In this document: positions 1 through 12,383 of the stretch, in pieces | How the letters are laid out: each line of letters starts with the position of its first letter | Numbering within the stretch: the stretch's first letter is position 1 | NCBI GenBank assembly: GCA_029959195.1 | Contig: CP114124.1 | Span: 2,117,102 to 2,181,101 of the forward strand | DNA: 64,000 bases | Direction: 5' to 3' | Origin: Dictyophora rubrovolvata | Lineage: Eukaryota; Basidiomycota; Agaricomycetes; Phallales; Phallaceae | Translations under genes and position numbers: made by a program | The notes under the pieces: model-generated | The model's database searches: none | What the model was told of the DNA's origin: nothing | The model's input: the letters and a program-made list of their open reading frames with translations, nothing else

Positions 1-1059
1 TCAAAAATTATATAGAAACATTTACTTGACCATTTGTGAAAATAGTATTTCATCATAATTTAGATGCCATGGTAAACCTTGATTTCAAGCATGAAGTTAC
101 TCCTTGTATTATCAAAGTTTTTCCTGGGAAAACACTAATAATACAGTGATTTCAGGAAAATGTTAAGAAAACTCTAATGTCACAAACTGTGACCTCAAGT
201 TTTAATTATGTATGAACTCAATATTTTCCATGTCATCAAAATCATGATAGAATACTATATTTACAAGGAGTTGAATAAACTTTTTTATATAATTTTCAAA
301 CATGATCAATATTAATATAAGTTTTACTTTATATGCTGTTTAACTGAATAGAGAAAATTATTATATAATTGAATTAAGATTATTATAGTAGTATACTGAT
401 AATTTTCCAACTCAGAATCCCCTAGTCTGAGTATTACTCATGAGGTGATTTTGCAATTTTATAAATTATCAATAGCCTATGCCTCCACCCATGATTTCAT
501 CAAGCTTTTCTTTTTGGCTAAACTCTATAATGTCTCCAGTGTAGTCATCTGACTCGTGGTTATTCTTGTTTGATTCTTTCATCTCTAAAATCTGACCGTT
601 AAATCTGGACTCACTCCAAACCCTATCCTGAACCTCTGACTGATATATCCGCTATCTGTGGAGTGTTGTGAAGCAAATTGCTGAGCATGTACAAGTGAGT
701 GGTGCAACATATAAGTTGAAGCCTGCTCAGTATACCGATCGTCTGTGACATTGGTCCCATGAGTCTGCCTGAGCTAACTGAAGTCCGGTATCTTCGGTAA
801 CCTCAGGAACTTAACACTTATGATGAATTCTGAGAGCCTGGGTTTGGCACAAACCCCAGAAAGCTCCACTTTATTCTACAAAGGGGGAGCTCGAGTCAGA
901 GTGTGAAGGGAGTAGAGCCGCCGTCCCACAAGCACTCAATATGATGCAAGTGACACCTGATAAAGAACACAGAACAAGTCCTAGGCATAGAAACAGAGAA
1001 TTAGAACATACCTAAATATATTGTGCAATTTCTTTACTTGAAATTTCATTGGAGCTCAC
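1..1059. other. AT-rich intergenic DNA with possible old retroelement debris
   Basis: No gene model can be supported. The first 450 bases are very AT-rich. A purine tract near 880-890 followed by GC-richer sequence resembles the 3' end of an older LTR element, but no paired repeat was found. Confidence 0.4.
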
Positions 1060-1465
1060 TGTCAGGGTACGCTAGTGCCGTCCCCTTATTTACCTACATT
1101 TATCTTCGGTTCTGGTCTATTTTATTTATTTCCATATTTCTCATATTCTATCCCATCTCTTGTGTTTCCCTTTCCTTCCGTATTCCCATTTTCCCTTCAA
1201 CGGGCACTGAGCACCCGTTCTCATCAGAGCCATGGCCTAGGCCCCGGCTAAAAGTCCGGGACCGGTGTGTATCTGCGCCCAGTCCATGAACTGAAAGCTA
1301 CATGTGGCTTTCGCCGTTTTTCATAGTATATAGTTAGTAGCCCTAGAGGAGGGATCCCTAAGTTTGTTCTCTTAGGATCCCCTCCCTCTAGGTGAGTTAG
1401 TATTATTCCTAGAATATATTTTGCTTAGGATCCCCTCCCTCTAGTCTGAGTGAGTAGCCCTGACA
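1060..1465. mobile_element. Solo LTR of an LTR retrotransposon
   Basis: A 406 bp unit starts TGTCAGGG and ends CCCTGACA, a perfect 8 bp terminal inverted repeat with the TG...CA ends typical of LTRs. It is flanked on both sides by the 5 bp direct repeat CTCAC (1055-1059 and 1466-1470), a target-site duplication. No internal coding part is present, so this is a solo LTR left by LTR-LTR recombination. Inside, the string CTTAGGATCCCCTCCCTCTAG occurs twice (near 1371 and 1426), and an inverted form near 1344-1362 could pair with them. Intact ends and duplication suggest a fairly recent origin. Superfamily (Gypsy or Copia) cannot be told. Confidence 0.8.
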
Positions 1466-2886
1466 CTCACTTATAAAATTCTACAATAAACATTCCGTTG
1501 CCTGGCTCGGAGTTTGGCGGTAGGCCGAGTGGAGCCGTGTTTTATTGGCTGCTGGTGTCATGATCCAATTCATGACATCACTAGCGATATGGATTTCTTA
1601 TCATATTCCCTTATCGTATCGTACTTAAACATTATCTTATCACGATTGCTTCACAGACGCTACAACCAGAAGTCTTATCAAACTTCATCGCCGTTTTCAC
1701 GAAGTCCTAGACGCTGTCATCCTCCTGGGACTTACAGTAAGCCACGGATAGACCTTTGGTCTATATTCTAGTTCCAAACTGCGCATGAGATCATCTATGA
1801 CAGTTGTAGGTCCTTGTATGTGCTTTCCCTTTGTTCTTGTTGCCTCATGTTTGCCACATGACAAACCGACCCTGCATACACTCATGATACTCATGAAATG
1901 TTATGACATATATACGTTCTCAAGTTCGTTATCTATTTCGAACTGAGATTCAAACCTCTAGCGTACTTGTATATAAAGCCTTCTATACTTCATAGCTAGA
2001 CTTCTCTTCAGACTTAATATCGAACCTAGTTCGATATCTCAATATAGTCCTCATTTCCCAATAACACTTCCATCATTCCCAAACACTTTAAATCCAAACT
2101 GTTCGTAGCAACAACGCCGTTCCGGCATTAGATCCTCTCCTTCTTATTTGGGACGCCCCTGCACCGGTCCCATCAGTCTTTTTACCGAGCATGTGCACAA
2201 GGCACTAATCTCCCCATCAGATCGTCCATCTCGTTTGCCGGGGAACGATCGACCGTGAACCCGTTTTTTTAGATGTGGGCGCCCGCCCTGAATCCTCTTA
2301 TCCCACGCCGCCTCAAACACGAAGCGTACTAGTGACAACGGTCAAAAATAGGTCACCGCGCGTGGCTGTCAGAACGACTATATGTATATCTCCACAAAAA
2401 AAAATAGGCCACATATTGTTTTGCATTGAAGCAGTTTTATGGCATTTCAAATAGATTACTTTCACCCAAAATACCCGCACCGTGAGATACGCACATACGT
2501 ACGTACGAGGAAATTTGCTAAATTGTTTTGCGGCTTGCCAAAAGATTTTTGCATTGGTAACATTGATAACTAGATGAATTCTATGTAAGAAAGCTGACAT
2601 GCGTTCTATTAATACATATCTCTCAATGATCCCATGTCGTCATTTCGTATATAATTGATCTAAATGAATGAAATACATGCATTGCATTGATAAAACATGA
2701 TTGAAGAACAAAAACATAGATATAGGTAGGAAAAACAATGAGAAACGAGAAAAAAATGGTTACACAGCTTCCACCGCCGGGGTCAATTTCCACAACCGCT
2801 TCGTCGTTATTTATTATTATTACACAGCCCAAAAAAATATTATAATGAAAAAAAAAAAGGATTTTTAAAAAAGCGAACAATGATGT
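1466..2886. other. Intergenic stretch, no gene seen
   Basis: Only short open frames without fungal protein character. A short inverted repeat TGTCATGA...TCATGACA lies near 1556-1577. The right part is the 3' flank of the RhoGEF gene. Confidence 0.4.
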
Positions 2887-5800
2887 TTAAGGCACGGACG
2901 AGTTGAATCTTGTCGTACATGGACGTAAATTGACAACACAATCATCCGAAACCATGATAATCTCGTCTCGATTGGCGTTCTGACCTTTCACAAGTTGTTG
3001 AGGTTGGTTAACTGTCGCGGGCGAATACGGTAAAGTTCCGAATTGACTGTATACAGAGTCACGACCGCCATATGGTTGAGGTTGTTGTGGAGAAGGAATA
3101 GTAAACGAAGAATAATTATTGTAAGTTAGTTGCGCGGGAGGCTGAGCGGGCTGAGCGGCTGTTGTCGTTGCCGCAAACAGTGCACGCAAGTTGTGACTTT
3201 GAATGACTTGGACCAAACGACCCGTTTCGACGTGTCTGATCTCAACGAAGTTAGGTTCAAAGGCGAGAACAAATGGATAGTGTAGCGCTATGAAAAAAAA
3301 AGGGTTATTGGTCAGTCTGATTCATCCAAAATTTTTAAAAATGGCCTCACCAAAAGAACTTGGAATGCCTTCCCAATGAATGATAAACTGCGGACGTGCT
3401 CGCCATCCGTTTCGGTTAATATAGAAAGCGAATTCTGTATTAAAAATCAATATTTCTCCTGATGTGCACACAACATAGGAAGAGGATGGTACCGTCGTAA
3501 CACAAAAGGAAATCATGATCAATCCGGTAAATCGCCATGGGTCGAACAAACTCTCGTTTTTGTATAAAATCGAGAGACTTGTCTTCCGGATCTAACAGTG
3601 TTTGGGTGTCCAGAGTCTCCAAATCAATGATCTCGAAGCCTTTTATGCAGCCAACACAAAGTCTGCTCTTCAGGATATGAATTGAGTTGGATTCGACTGG
3701 TATATAGAACTCCTACAGAAAACCAGAGTCATGACATAACAAAATCGATTGGAGTTAATTTTACGAACCCGGAATAGTCGTAATGTATCATTACCACCTT
3801 GTAAAAGTTTACGGAAAGTAGGTTTACTCTTGCCGCGAGAAGTGTAATCGATAGGCTCCAGCACTTTGATTGTGCTAGACAATTGACTAGATTTCACCAC
3901 GCATACCAGCGTTCGGTTCAAGCAGTGTCCAGCTTTGAAGAACGACGTATGGGCGGATATACGCTTGGCACGCTTCAACCCAGCGGAAGGATCACGTGGA
4001 TCCAGAGCGTCTAACGGGAAAGTGATAACAGCACCTTCTAAATGCCCCAAAAAAATACCATCAAAAATAGGTATTAGAAGCAATATTGATAAACGCACCG
4101 GATAACACAATCAAAAGCTGATACTCATCCAGAATATCCAATTGAACCACGTCGGCTAGACCGATAACCTTGACAGGGTCTCGTTTCGGATCTCGAAGGT
4201 CAGAAAAGTATACACCGTCAGCTGTGCCATAAGCAACCCTCCGTCCCGATTCTGAGAGAGAAAATTCAGCACAAACAATATAGTTCAAAGAGAGAAAGCA
4301 TAAAACATACGAAACGGAGCAGCACAATTAACTTTATTAATTCCACCAAAGAACCCTTCATTGAGAATATGCGTCTCAAAGAACGTACCATTCTCCCGCA
4401 ACTTGTCTTGCTGTTTCTGGATCTGTTCAATCCATTTCTTCCGCGCTACCCAAGTGCTCGCCCACAACGTCATTTGATATCCACGACGACCGAGACAAAT
4501 AAAAGTAATTGGATATCCATTTTTGTTGTCTCCTTTCAAATTGGACGCGGCGTTGGCACTGGATGCTTTGACCAATGTGTTTTTATTACGGGAACCATTA
4601 TTGCCCTGCTTCGATTGTTCCGTGTCGTCATGTCCGAGAATGACTAGGAGTCCTAGCGGAGCTGGCTAAAAACCAATATTATTTTTTAAATGCTCAATAA
4701 TCGACATTGTAGAAAACCTACTCTTCGGTAAACCTTGTATTGCTCATGCTTTGTCTTTTGCTTGACCATCAAAAGCATATGATCGAACAAGAATATTTGA
4801 AGTTCGCCACTATCGCCTTGTCCACCACGTTTGTTCAGAGCGCCCTTATACAGCAACTCCCGGTCTTCGTCTTTCAACCTCAAATCCTAAGGTGCTTGTC
4901 AGACCACGAGTAGATAAAATTCTCAATGAAAACATACAACAGCTTCCCCGGGCCGGAAAACCAATTGCTGATCCAGCTGAAGTAAATTAAACCGATTCTC
5001 CGTTTTTCCCGATTCAGCATTAACCTCGGCCAAAAACTCCCGAACAGTCTTCACGGCTTGAGGAATAGTCGTCTTGTCGGAATTATCGTCGGGGGTATAC
5101 TTTAAGATGACTTCTAACAGTAAAGGGTATCTTGCAAGTCGTGTTGTCGGTTTGGTCAGATATCCGTTCAATTCGAGTTTACGAGATTCTGGTTTACGCT
5201 CCGTTTCCTTTGGAAAAGAAAAAAGAATATTATAATCCCGAGGGATTGTATTAATAAGAAATCCAATTCATACCTCAACGAATTGCGCAAAAGCAGGATT
5301 TGAACTTTTCTCCTTCTCGAATTCGTATTTCCCATACAACTGGTGTGCCCCATAAGTAACAAATGGCCTGAAATGCGGAACAGCATCCAACAAAATATCA
5401 CCCAGCTTTTCCACGATCGTAAATGATTTTTGTCGTTTATTCAGCGCATCGCGGAGTCGAGTGTTAACGCTAATAATATCATTAATATTCCAAAAGACTA
5501 GCGTGATAAACTCCTGACGACGCTCTTGCGGAATAATATCAGAGTTTTGCAAAGGTTTTATCCAAGCATCACGAAGATATTCCATATCCCGAACGAAATC
5601 ACGTTCCGTGTAAATAACTTCATTGATGGCTTCTTGGCGCTTCTTCTCCGTCTCTGATACGCTGTCCACGACCTCCTGAGGCACCGAATGGACCCAGAGC
5701 GTTCCTGGCTCAACAAGATCACCCAAACTCTCACGACTGATCGTCCGCTTCAAGCCGGGTTCTTGTTTGAGATTTAAACGCGATTGCTGCTGAAGTCGTC

Positions 5801-7490
5801 TTGGACACGCGATACTGTAACATAGACGGTCATGGCCGCATGTCGGAGAATAGCAATCAGTCAATAGTGTGAAAACACCGGTCGGTAACGGATCTTCGTC
5901 TGCACTCTCCGTTTCGCCCTTCCGCAGTGTTGACTTCTCAAGTGACTTGTTCACCCCGTCCAGAGTGCTCGAATCGGTGCCGGAATCTTGGTGGGCATTA
6001 GTCATCGATGGCCGATGTGCCCCATTAGGAGTAGCAAGACCCTTGCCAGCTAGCTCTTCACCACTAACAAACGGACTAGCAAGCCGTTTTCGAAACTGAT
6101 AAATTTCATTCGAACTATCGCGCAGTCGATGGTCGTACGTGACGTCGTGAAAGAACTTTTGGGAATCGAGTGCACGACCGAGCAGCAGTGCAAGACATCG
6201 ATCAGATGTCTTGATAATATACGCCAACTTGTCAACGGCTTCACGTCCATCAAACGCATCTTGATATAACAAGCCATCTTTGGCTCGTTCAGAGAGGATG
6301 ATACGTGTACGGAATGCTTCAGCGACACGGCTAAGCAAAGCTGGATAAACAACGGGCGTCGTCCGTCGGCGGGATGCTATAGCTGATGAGGCTGACGGCG
6401 TTGCAGCACTAGCAGAGCTGAAACCACCTATCATCGCCGTTGGATGCGAATTACGGATTGCGCTTAGGATAGGTTTGTTTTGCGGAGAAGAGATGGCGGA
6501 CATTGATTGTGCGCGATCTTGACTACGTTGTCTCATACCGGCAATTGGAGGTATAGGAATAGACTCAGATGACCTTCGGGAAGAAGAAGAGGGACCATCA
6601 GGATTGTTTGCAGAATCGGGAGAGGATATTGAATTGGCGGAATGAGTAGGGAAGGCTGTTGCGAGGTGTAAGCCAATCGGTTTTGCAAAAGGGTCGGATA
6701 CATAGGGTAATGATGATTCTGAGGGACGTTCGTGTGAGTGAATATGTAGGACACTTGAAGTAAAAGAGAACAATGTACCTTCCTGACTGCTGTCGTTTGC
6801 TTCGTCGACATCCAGTGCAATGGAATGTGATACAGAGATGGATTCAGAATCGAGATGAGTGGGTTGCTGAGGCTGTGCGGGAGGTTGAGGCGCAGGCGGG
6901 TTGATTGAAATACTGGGATGTTGCAGAGACGGAACAGGTCGATATGGAGTCCAATTCTGCAACGTGCTCTGTACGTGTCCTGCTTGATGAATTTGCGATT
7001 GATAAGGCTGAATATGCGAGGAAGCTTGGGATGATTCCGGGGGAGGAAGAGGAGGAAGGGGCGCTCCAATGCCAGGCGAAGTACGAAGCGAAAGGGGAAT
7101 CTGTGCCTGATATTCACTAGTTGATTCTAGTGAAGGTCTATAGCCTGTAGGGGGTGGGGGTGGTGGTGGTGGTTGAGGAGGAGCTGAAAAATTTTGCGAA
7201 GACGAATATTGATGTGAATAAGAAGAGCCGTGGTGTGAAGAGACGGAAGATGTGTGAGATCTCGCCAGAGGTTGCTGTTGTTGGGATGGGTAGTACTGCT
7301 GAGGATATTGCGGCTGCGAGTATTGCTGATAATGCTGGCCATTTGGAGGGCCACGATACGGCTGTTGGTAGATATGCTGTTGTGGAAGCTGCTGGTACGA
7401 CACAGGCACCGTTGAAGATGGACGATGGTGCTGCGCAGATGGTCTACCAAATATATTTTCGTAAGCCGCTGTCCGTTTATTCTCAGACAT
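2887..7490 (-). CDS. Rho guanine nucleotide exchange factor (DEP-DH-PH-CNH, Rom2/Rgf type)
   Basis: Nine-exon model (high to low): 7490-5274, 5207-4938, 4886-4722, 4665-4311, 4251-4099, 4037-3769, 3712-3493, 3434-3351, 3287-2887; 4134 nt, 1377 aa, frame kept at every join. The N-terminal 370 residues are low complexity, rich in Gln, Pro and Ser. A DEP domain lies at about 380-470, a DH domain at about 615-805 (its core has ERDFVRDMEYL), a PH domain at about 835-960 (DHMLLMVK, KVYRRP) and a citron-homology domain from about 1010 to 1340 (GRRVAYGTADGVYFSDLR). This order is that of yeast Rom1/Rom2 and fission yeast Rgf proteins, which load GTP on Rho1 at the plasma membrane and feed cell-wall integrity signalling and glucan synthesis. 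The start is the first ATG of the long exon. Which Rom or Rgf orthologue it is cannot be settled. Confidence 0.93.
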
Positions 7491-9326
7491 TAGGATGGCC
7501 TGGCAGGTAGAAACGTCGACAACAAATCAACGACAACGACGACGGCGAATTGTGTGGACGGCGGGGTCGACGAAGCCACGAATATATTCAGGGAAGTTTG
7601 TACCTTGGTCCACTTTGAAGCGCCGACTCAAATATCGCGAGGATATAAAAGATTATAGCATCATGCCGCGGGATGCCGTTTCTAGACCCCATGCGCTCGA
7701 CGGGGAAATTTTTAAATTTAGAGTCCCTGACTCCCTGCAGTCTTATTTTTCATTTTTATCTGTTTTTTTTTACTCTGTTGTATCTCATATTTTCCTAGAC
7801 ACTACGCCATGAAAATTTTGCGAACTCGGAATTCCAGAATACTTTCGCTTCGGGCCGCGTCGTCCAACTCGGAAGGTGATTATGAATTTCATAGGTCGGC
7901 GTTAACTCACTCCCGTGTTTTCAACCTTAAATCTTTTGAGCTAATTGGCAGTGCAAAAACATCAGGTAAAACGAGAAAACCAGGCCGTAACAGCACAGAA
8001 ATCATCCAGGCATGCATCAAATAATCGATCGATCTCAACTTTCAAGTCTCGCTTTCTTTAAAAGACGGAAATACTGTACATATAGAATGCACACACCTGC
8101 ACAGTGCCATATCAACCTACTTCATGCCTTTTGCATAACGCATGTTTCGTCATTTCTCATTCCGACTGCGGTGAATACCCTTAACCGGTAACCTATCGCT
8201 TGGCGGGCTCAAGTTGAATGGCTGAAAGTACCACACATGGGCACATTAGCCAGCACTCAGAAGTCCTCACATGTGCAACCGGACATTCGCCGTGGTAAGC
8301 TCCGTGGCTATGTCTCAAATTAAACAAACCTAGAACTAACACCATCACGGCGGGCCAAGCAATCAGATCAGAGCACATATATCTTTCAGGAGAACACAAC
8401 CGGTTCTTCTCTACAGATCTACTCACATTCTGGGCTCTTGACAGTTTAAGATCGATGAAACACTATTTACCTGACTATCTAATACGTATTCGCTGATGAC
8501 AACTCGACCGACTCTTAAAAAAACAGGAACTTTCCGGTTATTCCTATCTCCGCTGATGGAGATGCACATCCCGATGCCATATATGATATCGACTTGAATG
8601 TATAACGCACAGCCTGAGGTTACAGCATGGGCTTGACATTTGACGACAAACTATCATTTTGTGCATTCATTCCACCAGACATTTCTACGTGCCCGTCATT
8701 TCATTCTCTACCGTACCTTGCCAAGTTGCACGAGCGATTCAATTACATGCATTACAAACGAGTCCGGACGAATAAGTGCACGCGGGCAGTGTCAAGTCTA
8801 AAGCTGCGTCGCAGATAATTAGAACTTTCCCGGGTTATAAACCCCGTCCCAACCTAATATCTGATCCAGGTCCACTCTGGCCCACTTCCCTGAATTAGAT
8901 CAGCCAAAAACATGAATAAATGACGTACGTACGTCGATACGAGTACGGAGCATTAATATGCACGTATCTATGCATCTTTTTCTCCCTGGAATGCTGGATC
9001 CGGAGGAGACTCGGATTGTTATCCTGATTGACTTTTTGAATGCCCACGTGACTAAACTTTCAAAACAATGACACATTGGCTTATGTGAAGTTTGAATTAA
9101 ATCTTATGTATGTTTACGGATATCAATCACATCTATCAGCAAAATTAGAATTTTTAATCATCATACAACCCGGTCCGATTAAAAACAGGCGACTGATCGA
9201 CGCGAGGACATTCCCAAAACAGTAGTAACCATGACCCACTAGCACCTCCCCACAGTATAACATTGATAATTCTCCCAAAAAAATTACTACTACAATATAT
9301 TCAAAACGATCTTAACAACGAAACCC
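7491..9326. other. Intergenic: RhoGEF upstream region and CAT 3' flank
   Basis: The part next to 7490 should hold the RhoGEF promoter; pyrimidine-rich runs lie near 7740-7775. No conserved protein or RNA gene is seen in the rest. Confidence 0.4.
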
Positions 9327-11677
9327 TCAAAGTCGAGACTTTCCCGACTCAACACTAGGACCCTCGAACAACGCCCGTATATCTTCAGCAGCCTTCGCAA
9401 TTTCCTTCACAAACTCAGCATTAGGCATCTCCTTACGCGATGTAATCGTAAATTGCAGGCGGTCTATAAAATCATGAATTACCATAACTAGGTCAGTTCA
9501 TTGTAAAGAAATCTCACCATCATATCCAGTCATATAGGCAATGCCGAACCCATCAGGAACAACCTATCAAATTCACTAAATTTTTGACTAGTTTTGTGTT
9601 CAAGAAAATCCGAATTTACCTCTCCCCATCCATACACCGGAAAATGTCTCGACCATATAGCAGACGTACTCAAAGTCCACCGACTACCTCGTAAATACAC
9701 GGGATCAGAGTACAACTCAGGCATGGTCTCATCCTCCCGTACAAGCTTCCTCAAACCTGAAGAAGAAAAAAAAAACACATCACAAAGACTCAACAAAACA
9801 CGAAAAGAAAAAGTATCACCCACCTAACAAATGTCTGTCGATCCCCTGCGCCTTCCCAGCTTCCCTAGCGTCCCGAATATGCACTTCACAAGCCTGCTTC
9901 AACAACTGCTTCCTCGCCTCCGTCCCAACATTCGAATCATCCATAGCCCTCACCCATGCCCCACTCTCAACCGTAACCGTCCGAATCGTCTCAGTCCTTC
10001 CTTTCAAAAACCGCCTCGTCGTCGCAGCCTCGTACGTCCCACCCGGCCGTTTAGGCCCCAAAAGGCGGTAATACGCGAGTTGAATAATCATTTGTGCGCA
10101 TGAGTCTGGGGATATTCCGTAGGTTTTTATAGCGGATTTTCCGTATTGCGTGAGATAGTAGCCCATTGATTGTGTTGATATGAGGTCTTTGCCTGATGCT
10201 TGTGCGGTGAGGATGGCTTGTTCGGTTATGGGTGTTATGTTCCAGTCAAGTGACTGGGGTGCGGGAATAGAGGAGGTGGAAGTGGAACCGTGATCAAAAT
10301 TGTCGGATAGCAAGCCGTCTAAAACTTCGTCGCAGAGTCTAACCATGGGTGTACCATCCATTATAGAATGTTCTCCCACGACACCAGCTTTGTTGTTGTC
10401 AAATACAACGAAATTAGCTGGTTTATCAAACCTAAGAGAGTTAGTATGGATGATAAACGAAGTCGTTACAATTGAGTGGATTACCATCTATTTCCTAACA
10501 TATCACCTTTCACACCAGCGTGCCATAAAGCTCGTGAAAAGTCGACTGCAGTGTCAGGTCTTTCAGTGTCGAGACTGACTACAAATGCTGCGGAGTGAAT
10601 TTCGCGTATTATAGCTGCATTGTGCGGGTCCTGTGCCAGGTTAGCATAGTCCTGAAGACGTCTTTATCAACATGGCGTATCAGATTGAGTTTTAGGTGAT
10701 GAATAACCTTTGCCCATGTATCTCTATCCGAGGCGGTTAATGCTCCAACGCCAGGATACTCTTTATTCGTATTATCATATATATATTCAAATTGTCTATA
10801 CAGTGGTATAAGGAAAAGGCGTCGTTTTTTTTCAAAAATGATCAAACTTCTTACCGTTCTAATTCTTCAGTGCTCAGTATAGACCCTTTGGGAGCGATAT
10901 CAATCTTCCAAGGTCGGCCTCGTCTGAATACAACAATATGACCGTTAACTCCGGTATCTCCTTCCTTGGCATAGGAAATGCTCCAGTCCAGTCCAGGTGC
11001 AGGTACACGACAGCAATCAAACATCCAGCGCCAGGTATCCATGCACAGCACGCCTTCTCGAATAGAATCAGGTTTGACAGCACCCTGTCTGAACTGTCTT
11101 CTAAAAAGCAGTGCTGCCTGTGTTAGCGCAGCAGCGCGGTGTACAGGTGTTTGTGGGTATTTCGGGGGATGGTCGTCGAAGCCATCTGCACAGCCGAAAG
11201 CACTGCGTTTAGTGAAATCCCGAGAATTTGTCGCCTTAATTGCTTACAATAATACGAAACGTAGATCATAACTGAATCTCTATACCCATTATAAGAACCA
11301 GCATCCCACCATTCTTCCAGCCAATGTTCTCGTCCAGGCTCATCGCGCCGCTTCTCCAGTCTACATTGCAACTCTGGCCCAAACCCACTTGCAAACTGGT
11401 CAATCCTGCGCTCAGCGATCCGATACTCGTCTTCACCCCACGCAATAGCCTTCAAAGAACGCTTCAATTTTGTTAAGGTTGCCTCTAACTTCGGAACGGG
11501 CAGACGTTCAAGTGTGGATTGACCTTCAAAAGTGGCCGTTCCTTTCGGAGGTGCTGGTGCCCGAGTTTTCCAGTCCTTTGGAGGAGAAATGGGCGCTGCA
11601 GCGGTGGACATTGTTGTCATAGCCATGTACCTTGAGAAACGTTGAACGGATCTTAGAGGATGCTTTAAAAGATTCAT
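9327..11677 (-). CDS. CAT2: Carnitine O-acetyltransferase, likely dual mitochondrial/peroxisomal
   Basis: Eight exons (high to low): 11677-11248, 11185-10855, 10795-10708, 10651-10485, 10431-9824, 9756-9620, 9563-9518, 9463-9327; 1944 nt, 647 aa, normal for the family. It transfers acetyl groups between CoA and carnitine so that acetyl units can cross organelle membranes. Family signatures: YNGYRDSVMIYVSYYY near 130, LCMDTWRWMF, GVGALTASDRDTW, the catalytic His at about 360 in GEHSIMDGTPM, and DRHLLGL. The N-terminus MNLLKHPLRSVQRFSRY is basic, hydroxylated and free of acidic residues, like a mitochondrial presequence; it is followed by Met18, Met20 and Met23, usable as internal starts. The last three residues are SRL, a PTS1-type peroxisomal signal. 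This matches the known yeast CAT2 arrangement, where the longer form goes to mitochondria and the shorter to peroxisomes. The targeting is inferred. Confidence 0.93.
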
Positions 11678-12383
11678 TGGCGCACCCGCTCAGACAGGGC
11701 TGTTGTTGTGAACGACCTTTGCCGACAACTTTTTTTATCACATGCCGATGACAAATACCGGCAGTTCGGTTTAATTGCCGAAGTACGTTGTCAAAGCAAT
11801 GTCAAAGAGAGAAAAGCAAACAGTTTCAAGAGAATTTAACGGGATATTTGACTGTGAGACTATTAGAGAGAATAATATTAATACCTTGAACCGAATTAGA
11901 TTAAAAATTAGTTTTTTGGGGGGGTTAAGGGCGAAATATGGATTACTTAGATTAAACCTGAGATGACAAATCCAATAAGCAACATTTTAGACAGCATGCT
12001 ACTGCATGTTACTTTAGGCTTTCTTTCTTTCACGAAGTCACCGCCACATCAAGTTTCAAGGACAAAGTTAAGGAACGGCCAGAAGAAAAAAACTTCCAAC
12101 TCCCCACGCTCCACGTTTCTGCAGCATTGCCATCGTGGGCGCTGCCCTATTTTCTTTCTGGATTTCGGATTTCCATGATTTCCACGATGTCAGATTTAGA
12201 AACCACACAGCAAATACCAATGCATTCACGCGCCTGTCGCGTGGCGTGCTAGATTAGCGCAGTGAAGGAAGAAGTTCAAAGAACGTCGCTTAAAAGCGTC
12301 AGCTCTTCGAAATCTTTTCACCTCCAGTGCACTCAGCACGCATTCCTAAGCCCCCCCCCAGTCCCTTTTCCAGAGGCTTTAAC
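11678..12383. promoter_or_regulatory. Divergent promoter region between CAT and a membrane-protein gene
   Basis: Head-to-head arrangement: the carnitine acetyltransferase starts at 11677 on minus and the next gene at 12384 on plus. No clear TATA box or named operator was recognised. Confidence 0.4.

Noticed and set aside
7154-7510. Plus-strand open frame opposite the start of the RhoGEF gene
   Set aside because: Antisense shadow of the Gln/Pro-rich coding region; no splice context or family.
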